Source of the DNA: Streptomyces beijiangensis
GTDB lineage: Bacteria > Actinomycetota > Actinomycetes > Streptomycetales > Streptomycetaceae
Assembly (NCBI RefSeq): GCF_017315755.1
Contig: NZ_JAFLRJ010000075.1
Span: 1 to 58,809 of the forward strand
DNA length: 58,809 nucleotides
Direction: 5' to 3'
Shown here one piece after another: positions 11,583 through 23,876 of the stretch. The position numbers were made by a program, and so were the translations under genes. Under the pieces are notes generated by a model that saw only the letters and a program-made list of their open reading frames with translations, did not search any database and had not been told where the DNA came from. Numbering within the stretch: the first letter of the stretch is position 1; each line of letters opens with the position of its first letter.

Positions 11583-13717
11583 TCCGGACGTAGCTCGGGG
11601 CTTTCCGAGGCTTTCAGCACCACGTCGACCCGTCGTCCCCTCGCTCCTTGCGGAGCAGGGGCCGGCGGGTTCTCGCGTCGCAGGGGCCCGTGCACGGCAC
11701 GGGCCACCGCGTCGTCCGCCTCCAGCAGGGCGCCCTCGCGCCGGATCCGCTCGTACGAACCGTCGCCCAGCTCCTCGCGGGCCCGCTCCTCGCACAGCAC
11801 GTGCGGACCGCTGTAGTAGGCCGAACCGAAGAGCGGCAGCCCGACCGAGGGCCAGATCCGCTCCGCGGCACCCTGCAGCAGCGCGGCCTCCGTGGCATCG
11901 CCCTCCTCCAGAGTGACCAGCGCCAGCACCTCCAGGGCGAGCACCGTGCCGAGCAGATCGTTGAAGGCGTGGTTGATGACCAGGCACTCGGTGAGCAGCT
12001 CCCTGGACCGGCCCATCTCCCCGCGCGTCCAGTGCGCATAGCCCAGTACGTACAGCGCGTAGGCCAGCGTCCAGCGCTCCCCGTGGTCCTCGCAGACCGC
12101 CACGACCTCCTCGCAGATCGCGGCCGCCTGCGGCACATCGCCGCGGAAGGCCACCGCCATCGCCAGTTCGACCTGAGCCATCAGCACATTGCTGTTGAGC
12201 TCGCCGATCTCCCCGTAGCGCGCGATCGCCTGCCGCATCAGCTGCTCCGCGCGTTCCATGTCGTCGGTGACCAGCGCCAGACAGCCGGTCCTGTGCAGTG
12301 CGTACGCGGCCGCCGTCGCGTCCCCGGCCTGTTCGGCCTCCTCGAGGCACTCCTGCAGGGCGGCCACCGCCGCGACCGCGTCCCCCTGCAGCACCGCCAC
12401 GTACCCCAGCACCCACAACGCCTTGAGCCGTGACGTGTCGCGGGAGGATTCGGCTTCGAGCACCTGGACGAGCCAGTGCCTGCCTTCGGAGAGCCGGCCG
12501 CAGCCGGCCCAGTAGAACCAGAGCGTGCCGGCGAGGTACTGCGCCAGATGTTCGTCGCCGGGGAACTCAAGCGAACACTCCATCGCGGTCCGCAGATTGG
12601 GCAGCTCGCTGTCGATGCGTGCGGCCACTTCGGACTGGCGCGGGCTGAACCAGTCCAGTTCGCACCAGGTCGCCAGACCCAGGTACCAGTCGCGGTGGCG
12701 CCGCCGCAGCCGGTCGGTGTCACCCGTCGCCGCGAGCCACTCGCCGCCGTACTCCCTGACCGTGTCCAGCATCCGGTAGCGCCGTCCCGCCGGACCGTCC
12801 TCGGGCACCACCAGGGACTGGGCGAGCAGCTCGCCGAGAACATCGAGGATCTGCTCCGCAGGCAGATCGGGTCCGCCGCAGATGTACTCGACCGCCTCCA
12901 GGTCGAACTGCCCGCTGAAGACGGAGAGCCGCGCCCACAGCAGCCGTTGCTCGGACGTGCACAGCTCATGGCTCCAGCCGATCGCCGTACGCAGCGTCTG
13001 ATGGCGTGGCAGCGCGCCCCGGCTGCCCCCGGTCAGCAGCCGGAACCGGTCGTCGAGCCGCTGCAGCAACTGCTCGACGGAGAGCGCCCCGGTCCGCCCC
13101 GCGGCCAGCTCCAGGGCGAGCGGGATCCCGTCCAGGCGCCGGCACAGTTCCCGTACGTGCGGAAGATTGCCGCCCGTCAGCCGGAACGAGGGCTGTCCTG
13201 CGGCGGCACGGTCGGCGAAGAGGCGTACCGCGTCCGTGTCCACCATCGGGGCCAGCGGGAAGGTGCTCTCGCCGTCGATACGCAGCGGCCGGCGGCCCAC
13301 GGCGAGCACCTGGAGGTGCGGGGCGCCGCGGAGCAGCTCCCGCACCAGTTCGGCGCAGGCGTCCACGAGTTGCTCGAAGCCGTCCAGCACGAGCAGGAGC
13401 CTGCGCTCCTCGAGATGGGCGAGGAGTGCGTCGCGAGGCGACCTGCTGGTGTGGTCGGTCAGTCCCAGCGCCTCGGCCAGCGCGTGCTCCAGGAGGTCGG
13501 GGTCGCGCACGGTGGACAGCTCCGCCAGCCAGACGCCGTCGCAGTACCGTTCCTGCAGTTTTGCCGCGCCGTGCGAGGCGAATCGGGTCTTTCCGACCCC
13601 GCCGACTCCCACCACCGTCACCAGGCGCGCGTCGTTCAACAGGCACACCAGCTCGGCCAGTTCGCTCTCGCGCCCCACGAATTGGTTCAGTTCTGCCGGA
13701 AGATTGCCATGTCGCAT
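11570..13717 (-). CDS. STAND (NB-ARC-like) ATPase with C-terminal TPR-type repeats, no HTH
   Basis: The 715-residue protein resembles the ATPase core of AfsR/SARP and LuxR-family large regulators. It has an N-terminal [12 protein letters not shown] entry motif, Walker A GVGGVGKT at 37-44, Walker [11 protein letters not shown], an [18 protein letters not shown] motif and winged-helix remains. A TPR-like helical array covers the C-terminal half. Neither an N-terminal SARP domain nor a C-terminal LuxR HTH is present, so it is unlikely to bind DNA alone. Start is uncertain: ATG 13717 matches related proteins, while ATG 13747 adds 10 residues; neither has a good ribosome site. The stop overlaps the end of rpsD by 13 bases. 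Confidence 0.82.
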   Translation of the reverse strand: MRHGNLPAELNQFVGRESELAELVCLLNDARLVTVVGVGGVGKTRFASHGAAKLQERYCDGVWLAELSTVRDPDLLEHALAEALGLTDHTSRSPRDALLAHLEERRLLLVLDGFEQLVDACAELVRELLRGAPHLQVLAVGRRPLRIDGESTFPLAPMVDTDAVRLFADRAAAGQPSFRLTGGNLPHVRELCRRLDGIPLALELAAGRTGALSVEQLLQRLDDRFRLLTGGSRGALPRHQTLRTAIGWSHELCTSEQRLLWARLSVFSGQFDLEAVEYICGGPDLPAEQILDVLGELLAQSLVVPEDGPAGRRYRMLDTVREYGGEWLAATGDTDRLRRRHRDWYLGLATWCELDWFSPRQSEVAARIDSELPNLRTAMECSLEFPGDEHLAQYLAGTLWFYWAGCGRLSEGRHWLVQVLEAESSRDTSRLKALWVLGYVAVLQGDAVAAVAALQECLEEAEQAGDATAAAYALHRTGCLALVTDDMERAEQLMRQAIARYGEIGELNSNVLMAQVELAMAVAFRGDVPQAAAICEEVVAVCEDHGERWTLAYALYVLGYAHWTRGEMGRSRELLTECLVINHAFNDLLGTVLALEVLALVTLEEGDATEAALLQGAAERIWPSVGLPLFGSAYYSGPHVLCEERAREELGDGSYERIRREGALLEADDAVARAVHGPLRRENPPAPAPQGARGRRVDVVLKASESPELRPDQRA

Positions 13718-13864
13718 GAGACACGGAGAGTACTGGGAAGTAAGCATTCCGTACAATCCCAACCCGTAAACCGGTCCGTAGGCAGCGCGAATCGGGTAGG
13801 GGACCCGAGCCCCGGCGCGATAGGCTCGGGAGACCGAAAACCAACGACCAGAGAGCGGTGCGAC

Positions 13865-14293
13865 GTGTCCGGTGGAGAGGTGGCCGGCCTCCTGGTGGCC
13901 GTCTTCTGGGCGATCCTGGTCTCCTTCCTCGCCGTGGTGCTGGTGAGGCTGGCCCAGACGCTCAGGGCGACCACCAAACTGGTGGCGGACGTGACCGACC
14001 AGGCCGTACCGCTGCTCGCCGACGCCTCGGCGGCCGTGCGTTCCGCGCAGACCCAGCTCGACCGGGTCGACGCCATCGCGTCGGACGTCCAGGAGGTCAC
14101 CTCCAACGCGTCGGCGCTCTCGAGCACGGTCGCCTCCACCTTCGGCGGTCCGCTGGTCAAGGTCGCGGCGTTCGGGTACGGGGTGCGCCAGGCGCTGAGC
14201 CGCAAGGACGCCGCCGAGCCGGAGCGCTCGCGCCGTGCCGTGATCGTCGGCCGTACCGTGCCGGCCGCACGGCGCAAGAAGCGGAAGGGCTGA
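13865..14293 (+). CDS. DUF948 family membrane protein
   Basis: The 142-residue protein has one N-terminal membrane segment (about 6-30) followed by an amphipathic helical region (LRATTKLVADVTDQAVPLLA...) and a basic tail ending in KKRKG. DUF948 proteins are general-stress or cell-envelope associated in Firmicutes and actinobacteria, but their function is unknown. GTG at 13865 is preferred; longer open frames upstream run antisense through the ATPase gene. It lies seven bases before the DUF6167 gene and heads an alaS-containing transcript. Confidence 0.85.
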   Translation: MSGGEVAGLLVAVFWAILVSFLAVVLVRLAQTLRATTKLVADVTDQAVPLLADASAAVRSAQTQLDRVDAIASDVQEVTSNASALSSTVASTFGGPLVKVAAFGYGVRQALSRKDAAEPERSRRAVIVGRTVPAARRKKRKG

Positions 14294-14300
14294 CCTGCTG

Positions 14301-14639
14301 ATGTTCCGCCGTACGTTCTGGTTCACCGCGGGCGCCGCCGCCGGTGTGTGGGCCACCACCAAGGTCAACCGCAAGATCAGGCAGCTGACCCCCGAAAGCC
14401 TCGCCGCGCAGGCGGCGAACAAGGCGCTCGACGCGGGTCACCGGCTCAGGGACTTCGCCGTCGACGTCCGCGCGGGGATGGCCCAGCGCGAAGCCGAACT
14501 CGGCGAGGCACTGGGCCTGGAGACGCCGCCGGACCCCGAACTCCCCGCGCAGCGGCGCCTCGCCGCCCTCGAGAACACCAAGCACTCGCTCAACACGCGC
14601 AACGCGCTCAACTCGTACAACCGGAATGAGGACCACTGA
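14301..14639 (+). CDS. DUF6167-like small membrane-associated protein
   Basis: The 112-residue protein starts with a hydrophobic segment ([20 protein letters not shown]) and continues as a charged helical region. It is typical of the small proteins found immediately upstream of alaS in Streptomyces; the function is unknown. The stop overlaps the alaS ATG by one base, so translation is probably coupled to alaS. Confidence 0.82.
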   Translation: MFRRTFWFTAGAAAGVWATTKVNRKIRQLTPESLAAQAANKALDAGHRLRDFAVDVRAGMAQREAELGEALGLETPPDPELPAQRRLAALENTKHSLNTRNALNSYNRNEDH

Positions 14640-17308
14640 TGGAGTCGGCTGAAATCCGCCGCCGCTGGCTGAGCTTCTACGAGGAGCGCGGGCACACCGT
14701 CGTGCCTTCGGCGTCGCTCATCGCGGACGACCCGACTCTGCTGCTTGTCCCCGCGGGCATGGTCCCCTTCAAGCCGTACTTCCTCGGCGAGGTCAAGCCG
14801 CCCGCCCCGCGCGTCACCAGCGTGCAGAAGTGCGTCCGTACCCCGGACATCGAAGAGGTCGGCAAGACCACCCGCCACGGCACGTTCTTCCAGATGTGCG
14901 GCAACTTCTCCTTCGGCGACTACTTCAAGGAAGGCGCCATCTCCTACGCCTGGGAGCTGCTCACCAGCTCCGTGGCGGACGGCGGCTTCGGCCTGGAGCC
15001 CGAGAAGCTCTGGATCACGGTCTACCTCGACGACGACGAGGCCGAGCAGATCTGGCGCGACAAGATCGGCGTACCGGCCGAGCGCATCCAGCGGCTGGGC
15101 AAGAAGGACAACTTCTGGTCCATGGGCGTCCCCGGACCCTGCGGCCCGTGCTCGGAGATCAACTACGACCGCGGCCCCGAGTTCGGCGTCGAGGGCGGCC
15201 CTGCCGTCAACGACGAGCGCTACGTGGAGATCTGGAACCTGGTCTTCATGCAGTACGAGCGCGGTGCCGGTGACGGCAAGGAGGACTTCGAGATCCTCGG
15301 CGACCTGCCGTCGAAGAACATCGACACGGGTCTGGGTCTCGAGCGCCTCGCCATGATCCTGCAGGGCGTACAGAACATGTACGAGACCGACACCCTGCGC
15401 GTGGTCATGGACAAGGCCACCGAGCTGACGGGCGTTCAGTACGGCGCGGCGCAGGGCACGGACGTCTCGCTGCGCGTCGTCGCCGACCACATCCGCACCT
15501 CCGCGATGCTCATCGGCGACGGTGTCACCCCGGGCAACGAGGGCCGTGGCTACGTCCTGCGCCGCATCATGCGCCGCGCGATCCGCAACATGCGCCTCAT
15601 GGGCGCCACCGGTCCGGTCGTCCAGGAACTCGTCGACGTCGTGATCGACACGATGGGGCTGCAGTACCCCGAGCTGATCACCGACCGCAAGCGCATCGAG
15701 ACCGTCGCCCTCGCCGAAGAGGCGGCCTTCCTCAAGGCGCTCAAGGGCGGCACCAACATCCTCGACACCGCCGTCACCGAGACAAAGGCCGCCGGCGGCA
15801 CGGTTCTTGCGGGCGAGAAGGCGTTCCTGCTCCACGACACGTGGGGCTTCCCGATCGACCTCACCCTCGAAATGGCCGCCGAACAGGGCATTTCGGTGGA
15901 CCAGGACGGCTTCCGCCGCCTGATGACCGAGCAGCGGGACCGCGCCAAGGCCGACGCCAAGGCCAAGAAGACCGGCCACGCCGACATGTCCGGCTACCGC
16001 CAGATCGCGGACGCCGCCGGTGAGACCGACTTCATCGGTTACACCAACATCCAGGGCGAGTCCACGGTCGTCGGCATCCTCGTCGACGGTGTGCCGTCCC
16101 CGGCCGCCACCGAGGGCGACGAGGTCGAGATCGTCCTCGACCGCACCCCGTTCTACGCCGAGGGCGGCGGCCAGGTCGGCGACACCGGCCGTATCCGCCT
16201 CGACTCCGGCGCGGTGATCGAGGTACGGGACTGCCAGAAGCCGGTCCCCGGCGTGTACGTCCACCGGGGCGTCGTCCAGGTCGGCGAGGTCACGGTCGGT
16301 GCGGCCGCCCAGGCCACCATCGACATCACCCGCCGCCGGGCCATCGCCCGCGCCCACTCCGCCACGCACCTCACCCACCAGGCGCTGCGCGACGCGCTCG
16401 GCCCGACGGCCGCCCAGGCGGGTTCGGAGAACCAGCCCGGCCGCTTCCGCTTCGACTTCGGTTCCCCGGCCGCCGTTCCCGGCAGTGTCCTCACCGATGT
16501 CGAGCAGAAGATCAACGAGGTCCTCTCGCACGAACTCGACGTGCACGCCGAGGTCATGTCGATCGACGAGGCCAAGAAGCAGGGCGCCATCGCGGAGTTC
16601 GGCGAGAAGTACGGCGAGCGCGTGCGCGTCGTGACCATCGGCGACTTCTCCAAGGAGCTGTGCGGCGGTACGCACGTCCACAACACCGCCCAGCTCGGCC
16701 TGGTGAAGCTGCTCGGCGAATCGTCGATCGGCAGCGGCGTCCGCCGCATCGAGGCCCTGGTCGGCGTGGACGCGTACAACTTCCTCGCCCGCGAGCACAC
16801 GGTCGTCGCCCAGCTCCAGGAGCTGGTCAAGGGCCGCGTCGACGAGCTCCCTGAGAAGATCTCCACCATGCTCGGCAAGCTGAAGGACGCCGAGAAGGAG
16901 ATCGAGAAGTTCCGCGCGGAGAAGGTCCTGCAGGCCGCCGCCGGACTCGCCGCAGGCGCCAAGGACGTGCGCGGGGTCGCTGTCGTCACCGGCCAGGTCC
17001 CCGACGGCACGGGCGCGGACGACCTGCGCAGGCTGGTCCTCGACGTACGTGGCCGCATCGCGTCCGACCGTCCCGCGGTCGTGGCGCTCTTCACCACGGC
17101 CAACGGCCGCCCGCTGACCGTCATCGCCACCAACGAGGCCGCCCGCGAGCGCGGTCTCAAGGCCGGCGACCTGGTCCGTACGGCCGCCAAGACCCTCGGC
17201 GGCGGCGGTGGCGGTAAGCCGGACGTCGCCCAGGGCGGCGGCCAGAACCCCGACGCCATCGGCGACGCCGTGGCCGCGGTCGAGCGCCTGGTCGGAGAGA
17301 CCGCCTGA
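14639..17308 (+). CDS. alaS: Alanyl-tRNA synthetase
   Basis: The 889-residue class II synthetase charges tRNA-Ala. The N-terminal catalytic core includes [12 protein letters not shown] and [14 protein letters not shown]. The editing domain has the zinc ligands HSATH and CGGTHVHNT. The C-terminal region ends in a Gly-rich DHHA1-like segment ([15 protein letters not shown]). Start ATG overlaps the preceding stop, and the TGA overlaps the ruvX ATG by one base. Length and motifs are complete. Confidence 0.97.
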   Translation: MESAEIRRRWLSFYEERGHTVVPSASLIADDPTLLLVPAGMVPFKPYFLGEVKPPAPRVTSVQKCVRTPDIEEVGKTTRHGTFFQMCGNFSFGDYFKEGAISYAWELLTSSVADGGFGLEPEKLWITVYLDDDEAEQIWRDKIGVPAERIQRLGKKDNFWSMGVPGPCGPCSEINYDRGPEFGVEGGPAVNDERYVEIWNLVFMQYERGAGDGKEDFEILGDLPSKNIDTGLGLERLAMILQGVQNMYETDTLRVVMDKATELTGVQYGAAQGTDVSLRVVADHIRTSAMLIGDGVTPGNEGRGYVLRRIMRRAIRNMRLMGATGPVVQELVDVVIDTMGLQYPELITDRKRIETVALAEEAAFLKALKGGTNILDTAVTETKAAGGTVLAGEKAFLLHDTWGFPIDLTLEMAAEQGISVDQDGFRRLMTEQRDRAKADAKAKKTGHADMSGYRQIADAAGETDFIGYTNIQGESTVVGILVDGVPSPAATEGDEVEIVLDRTPFYAEGGGQVGDTGRIRLDSGAVIEVRDCQKPVPGVYVHRGVVQVGEVTVGAAAQATIDITRRRAIARAHSATHLTHQALRDALGPTAAQAGSENQPGRFRFDFGSPAAVPGSVLTDVEQKINEVLSHELDVHAEVMSIDEAKKQGAIAEFGEKYGERVRVVTIGDFSKELCGGTHVHNTAQLGLVKLLGESSIGSGVRRIEALVGVDAYNFLAREHTVVAQLQELVKGRVDELPEKISTMLGKLKDAEKEIEKFRAEKVLQAAAGLAAGAKDVRGVAVVTGQVPDGTGADDLRRLVLDVRGRIASDRPAVVALFTTANGRPLTVIATNEAARERGLKAGDLVRTAAKTLGGGGGGKPDVAQGGGQNPDAIGDAVAAVERLVGETA

Positions 17309-17772
17309 TGCGACGAGGCCGTCGCCTGGCGATCGATGTCGGGGACGCCCGGATCGGGGTCGCCTCGTGCGACCCCGACGGGGTCCTCGCCACGCCGGTG
17401 GAGACCGTGCCGGGACGCGACGTCCCGGCCGCCCACCGGCGGCTGCGGGCCATCGTCGACGAGTACGAACCGATCGAGATCATCGTGGGCCTGCCCCGCT
17501 CCCTCAACGGGGGCGAGGGCCCGGCCGCGGTCAAGGTCAGGGCGTTCGCCCAGGTGTTCGCCGGGGCCGTCGCACCGATTCCGGTACGTCTTGTCGACGA
17601 GAGGATGACCACAGTGACGGCCAGTCAGGGGCTGCGCGCCTCGGGCGTAAAGTCCAAAAAGGGCCGGTCTGTCATCGACCAGGCGGCGGCGATCGTCATC
17701 CTTCAGAACGCGCTCGAGTCCGAACGGGCGTCAGGTAAAGCCCCGGGCGAGGGCGTCGAAGTGGTTGTCTGA
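17308..17772 (+). CDS. ruvX: Putative pre-16S rRNA nuclease / Holliday junction resolvase YqgF
   Basis: The 154-residue RNase H-fold protein has the acidic catalytic positions D in LAIDVGDARIGVA, E in VDERMTTVTA and D in KGRSVIDQAAA. YqgF matures the 16S rRNA 5' end and is essential in many bacteria. The start overlaps the alaS stop, indicating translational coupling. A run GVKSKKGR matches the family loop. mltG starts 101 bases later. Confidence 0.93.
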   Translation: MRRGRRLAIDVGDARIGVASCDPDGVLATPVETVPGRDVPAAHRRLRAIVDEYEPIEIIVGLPRSLNGGEGPAAVKVRAFAQVFAGAVAPIPVRLVDERMTTVTASQGLRASGVKSKKGRSVIDQAAAIVILQNALESERASGKAPGEGVEVVV

Positions 17773-17873
17773 TCGCGATACGGTAACGTTCCGCGCCATG
17801 CGACAGTGTTCGAATAGCTGCCGCACAGTAAACGAGGCGGACGATCCGGAGGCCTCGCGGCTCTAGGGGACCG

Positions 17874-19565
17874 ATGACTGAGTATGGCCGGGGCGCAGGC
17901 TCCGAACCGTGGCATCCCGAAGACCCGTTGTACGGGGACCAGGGATGGGGAGGCCAGCAGGCCGCGCCCGGTCACCAGGATCCGTACGGCGGCGGACAGC
18001 AGCAGCAGTATCCGCAGCAGCAGCCGCAGTACGGGAACCAGCAGGACCAGCAGAACCAGCAGTACGGGAACCAGCAGTACGGTCAGGATCCGTACCAGCA
18101 GGACCCGTACCAGCAGGATCCGTATGCCCAGCAGCCGCAGCAGCAGCCGCAGCACCCCCAACAGCCCCAGCAGCCGCAGTACAACGGCGGTTGGGACACG
18201 GGCCAGCAGGCGGCGATGCCCTACAACGCCAACCCTGCTGACCCCTACGGCGGCCAGCAGCCGCAGTACAGCGGCGAGAACCCGGACTACTACCGGACCC
18301 CGGATGCCTACCCGCCGCCGCAGCCTCCGGGCCGGCGCGACGAGTGGCAGCCGGAGGCGCCCCCCGCCGAGGAGGACCATCCCTTCTTCACCGGTGGAGG
18401 CGGCGACGGTGGCGATGCCGACGACGACTTCGAGGACGAGCCCGGCCGCGGCGGCCGGGGCGACCGAAGAAACAAGTCCAAACCGAAGAAGCGCCGCAGC
18501 GGCTGCGCCTGTCTGGTGGTCACCGCTGTCCTGGTGGGCGGCGGGGGTGGTGTCGCCTACTTCGGCTACAGCTACTACCAGAGCCATTTCTCGGCCCCTG
18601 CGGACTACTCGGGCATGGGCGCCGATCCCGTACAGGTCGAAATCCCCAAGGGCACGACCATCGCCGGGTTCGGGCGTCTCCTGAAGGAGAAGGGCGTCGT
18701 CAAGAGCGTCGAAGCCTTCGTTTCCGCCACGGAGAAGAACCCCAAGGGGAAGTTCCTCCAGGCCGGGGTCTATTCGCTGAACCAGAAGATGTCGGCAGCG
18801 AACGCGGTGAACGCCATCGTCGACCCGAAGAGCCTGAATGTCGTCATGGTCGTCCCGGGCGAGCGCAACAAGCAGGTCTACGCCGCCATCGACACCCAGC
18901 TCGCGCTGAAGGCCGGTTCGACCGAGGCTGTGGCCAAGGCGCAGGTCAAGAGCCTCGGCCTGCCGGGCTGGGCCAACAGCGACAAGGACATCAAGGATCC
19001 GCTGGAAGGATTCCTCTACCCGGCCAGCTACCCGGCCGCCAAGGGAATGAAGCCGGAGGCCATCCTGAAGAGCATGGTCGACCAGGCCAATGAGGCGTAC
19101 GGCAAGCAGGATCTCGTGGCCGAGGCGAAGAGGCTGAACCTCAAGTCCCCGCTCCAGGTCATCACGGTGGCCAGCCTCGTCCAGGCCGAGGGCATCTCCC
19201 ACGACGACTTCAAGAAGATGTCCGAGGTCGTCTACAACCGCCTGAAGCCGAGCAACGACGTGTCCAACGGCAAGCTCGAGTTCGACTCCGCGTTCAATTA
19301 CCTGAAGAACCAGAGCAAGATCAAGATCTCCACGAAGGAGATCCGCACCAACCCGGACCCGTACAACACCTATTACCACACCGGCCTCCCCCCGGGTCCG
19401 ATCGGGAACCCCGGCGCGGACGCGCTCGCGGCGACGCTGAGCCCGACCAGCGGCGGCTGGATGTACTTCATCTCGCTCGACGGCAAGACGACCCAGTTCA
19501 CCAAGACCCTGGCCGAGCACGACAAGCTCACTCGGGAATTCAATAAGAAGCACAACATTGGGTGA
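17874..19565 (+). CDS. mltG: Endolytic murein transglycosylase MltG
   Basis: The 563-residue membrane-anchored lytic transglycosylase cleaves nascent glycan strands and sets their length. A very long disordered cytoplasmic N-terminus (1 to about 205) is rich in Gln, Tyr, Pro and Gly, with repeats of the type QQDPYQQDPY and an acidic stretch. A membrane segment follows at about 210-230, then the LysM-like part and the YceG catalytic domain. The catalytic Glu is E439 in ASLVQAEG, and NTYYHTGLPPGPIGNPG is the conserved C-terminal signature. ATG at 17874 has AGGGGA upstream. The stop overlaps the aroE TTG start. Confidence 0.95.
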   Translation: MTEYGRGAGSEPWHPEDPLYGDQGWGGQQAAPGHQDPYGGGQQQQYPQQQPQYGNQQDQQNQQYGNQQYGQDPYQQDPYQQDPYAQQPQQQPQHPQQPQQPQYNGGWDTGQQAAMPYNANPADPYGGQQPQYSGENPDYYRTPDAYPPPQPPGRRDEWQPEAPPAEEDHPFFTGGGGDGGDADDDFEDEPGRGGRGDRRNKSKPKKRRSGCACLVVTAVLVGGGGGVAYFGYSYYQSHFSAPADYSGMGADPVQVEIPKGTTIAGFGRLLKEKGVVKSVEAFVSATEKNPKGKFLQAGVYSLNQKMSAANAVNAIVDPKSLNVVMVVPGERNKQVYAAIDTQLALKAGSTEAVAKAQVKSLGLPGWANSDKDIKDPLEGFLYPASYPAAKGMKPEAILKSMVDQANEAYGKQDLVAEAKRLNLKSPLQVITVASLVQAEGISHDDFKKMSEVVYNRLKPSNDVSNGKLEFDSAFNYLKNQSKIKISTKEIRTNPDPYNTYYHTGLPPGPIGNPGADALAATLSPTSGGWMYFISLDGKTTQFTKTLAEHDKLTREFNKKHNIG

Positions 19566-20391
19566 CCGGAAGCGACGGGCGGCGGTCCTCGGATCGCCCA
19601 TCGCGCACTCGCTCTCCCCGGTGCTGCACCGGGCCGCGTACGCCGAACTGGGGCTCGCCCACTGGTCGTACGACCGCTTCGAGGTGGACGAGGCCGCTCT
19701 CCCCGGCTTCGTCGAGGGGCTTGACGCGTCGTGGGCCGGCCTCTCGCTGACCATGCCGCTCAAGCGCGCGATCATCCCGCTGCTCGACGAGATCAGTGAG
19801 ACGGCGTCCTCGGTGGAGGCGGTCAACACCGTCGTCCTCACCGAGGACGGCCGCCGCCTCGGCGACAACACCGATATCCCGGGCATGATCGCCGCCCTGC
19901 GCGAGCGCGGGGCGGACAAGGCGGAGTCCGCCGCGGTCCTCGGGGCGGGTGCGACCGCGTCGTCCGCGCTGGCCGCCCTCTCCCGTATCTGCACGGGTCC
20001 CGTCACCGCGTATGTGCGCAGCGCGGCCCGTGCGGCCGAGATGCGCGGCTGGGGCGAGCGGCTCGGCGTCGACATCCGTACCGCCGACTGGGCGGACGCG
20101 GCGGAGGCGTTCGCCGCGCCGCTGGTGATCGCGACCACACCGGCCGGCACCACCGACGCCCTGGCGGCGGCCGTGCCGGACGCGCCGGGGACGCTCTTCG
20201 ACGTGCTGTACGACCCGTGGCCCACGGTCCTTGCCGCCCGCTGGTCGGCGCGCGGCGGCGCGGTCGTCGGCGGGCTCGACCTGTTGGTGCACCAGGCCGT
20301 GCTCCAGGTCGAGCAGATGACCGGAAGGACCCCGGCGCCCCTCGCCGCGATGCGTACGGCGGGCGAGCGGGCGCTGCACGCCACGGGCTGA
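19558..20391 (+). CDS. aroE: Shikimate 5-dehydrogenase
   Basis: The 277-residue enzyme reduces 3-dehydroshikimate to shikimate with NADPH. Visible are the substrate-binding [16 protein letters not shown], the catalytic Lys in LTMPLK, the Asn-Thr and Asp pair (VNTVV, GDNTDI), and the nucleotide loop [18 protein letters not shown] start at 19558 overlaps the mltG stop by eight bases, and the reading begins [11 protein letters not shown] as expected. It precedes the aroC-K-B-Q set by 148 bases, so the whole shikimate mid-pathway is clustered. Confidence 0.93.
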   Translation: MGDRKRRAAVLGSPIAHSLSPVLHRAAYAELGLAHWSYDRFEVDEAALPGFVEGLDASWAGLSLTMPLKRAIIPLLDEISETASSVEAVNTVVLTEDGRRLGDNTDIPGMIAALRERGADKAESAAVLGAGATASSALAALSRICTGPVTAYVRSAARAAEMRGWGERLGVDIRTADWADAAEAFAAPLVIATTPAGTTDALAAAVPDAPGTLFDVLYDPWPTVLAARWSARGGAVVGGLDLLVHQAVLQVEQMTGRTPAPLAAMRTAGERALHATG

Positions 20392-20539
20392 GCGGCGGGA
20401 CCGCCCACGCGGGCGATGTCCGGGCAGTGGACACCCGACAGAGCTTCCTTCGGCGGCATGGGAGGATCGGGGGTGGCGAGTCCGGGTCGCGCGCCCGGTC
20501 GTGCCGTTGCAGTTGGAGGCGCGAGCAAGAGGAGCACCG

Positions 20540-21720
20540 TTGAGCAGGTTGCGCTGGCTGACCGCGGGGGAGTCGCACGGCCCCGCACTGGTGGCGACGC
20601 TGGAGGGTCTTCCCGCCGGCATTCCGATCACCACGGACATGGTGGCGGACGCGCTTGCCCGGCGAAGGCTCGGCTATGGCCGCGGCGCCCGGATGAAGTT
20701 CGAGAAGGACGAAGTCACCTTCCTCGGCGGGGTACGCCACGGACTGACCATGGGCGGCCCGGTGGCCGTGATGGTCGGCAACACCGAGTGGCCCAAGTGG
20801 GAGAAGGTCATGTCGGCCGACCCGGTCGACCCCGACGAGCTGGCCAAGCTGGCCCGCAACGCCCCGCTGACCCGGCCGCGGCCCGGCCACGCCGACCTGG
20901 CGGGCATGCAGAAGTACGACCTGGACGAGGCCCGGCCGATCCTGGAGCGCGCCAGCGCACGGGAGACGGCGGCCCGCGTGGCGCTGGGCACGGTCGCCCG
21001 CTCGTACCTCAAGGAGACGACCGGGATCGAGATCGTCAGCCACGTCGTGGAACTGGCCGGCGCGAAGGCCCCGTACGGAGTGCTGCCCGTCCCCGCGGAC
21101 GAGGCGAAGCTGGACGAGGACCCGGTGCGCTGCCTGGACGCGGACGCGTCGAAGGCGATGATCGCGGAGATCGACCAGGCCCACAAGGACGGCGACACCC
21201 TGGGCGGGGTCGTCGAGGTCCTCGCGTACAACGTGCCCGTGGGCCTCGGCTCGCACGTGCACTGGGACCGGCGCCTGGACGCCCGGCTGGCCGCGGCCCT
21301 CATGGGCATTCAGGCCATCAAGGGCGTCGAGGTCGGCGACGGCTTCGACCTGGCCCGGGTGCCGGGATCGCAGGCGCACGACGAGATCGTGCCGACGGCC
21401 GACGGCGTACGGCGCACCACCGGGCGCTCCGGCGGCACCGAGGGCGGCATGTCCACCGGTGAGCTGCTGCGGGTACGGGCCGCGATGAAGCCCATCGCGA
21501 CGGTGCCCCGCGCGCTCGCCACCATCGACACCGCCACCGGCGAGGTCGCGGCAGCGCACCACCAGCGCTCCGACGTGTGCGCCGTGCCGGCCGCGGGCAT
21601 CGTCGCCGAGGCGATGGTCGCGCTGGTGCTCGCGGACGCGGTCGCGGAGAAGTTCGGCGGCGACAGCGTCGGGGAGACCCGCCGCAACGTCGAGTCGTAC
21701 CTGAAGAATCTGCGCATCCG

Positions 21721-21724
<4 letters not shown>
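20540..21724 (+). CDS. aroC: Chorismate synthase
   Basis: The 394-residue FMN-dependent enzyme converts EPSP to chorismate, the last common step to aromatic compounds. Signatures are [17 protein letters not shown], the conserved [14 protein letters not shown], and [17 protein letters not shown] at 20540 ([13 protein letters not shown]) is chosen because GAGGAG lies just upstream; an in-frame extension of 13 residues is unlike the family. The stop overlaps the aroK ATG. Confidence 0.96.
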
Positions 21725-23773
<2,049 letters not shown>

Positions 23774-23787
23774 CGCGGCACTTTGAG

Positions 23788-23825
23788 CCCTCCCCGGCCG
23801 TTCACAGGATGATGGCCGGGGAGGG
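23788..23825 (+). terminator. Terminator of the aro operon
   Basis: A perfect 12-bp stem (CCCTCCCCGGCC and its complement) with a 14-base loop lies 14 bases after the aroQ stop. Confidence 0.75.
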
Positions 23826-23876
23826 TACCGTTCGGTAGCGACGACCAGTCGCCTGTACGAGACGGAGTGGCACGGG

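Noticed and set aside
13687..14277. Antisense open frame over the DUF948 gene
   Set aside because: It runs opposite to a gene with a clear membrane segment and ribosome site; its sequence is Ser/Thr/Arg-biased noise.
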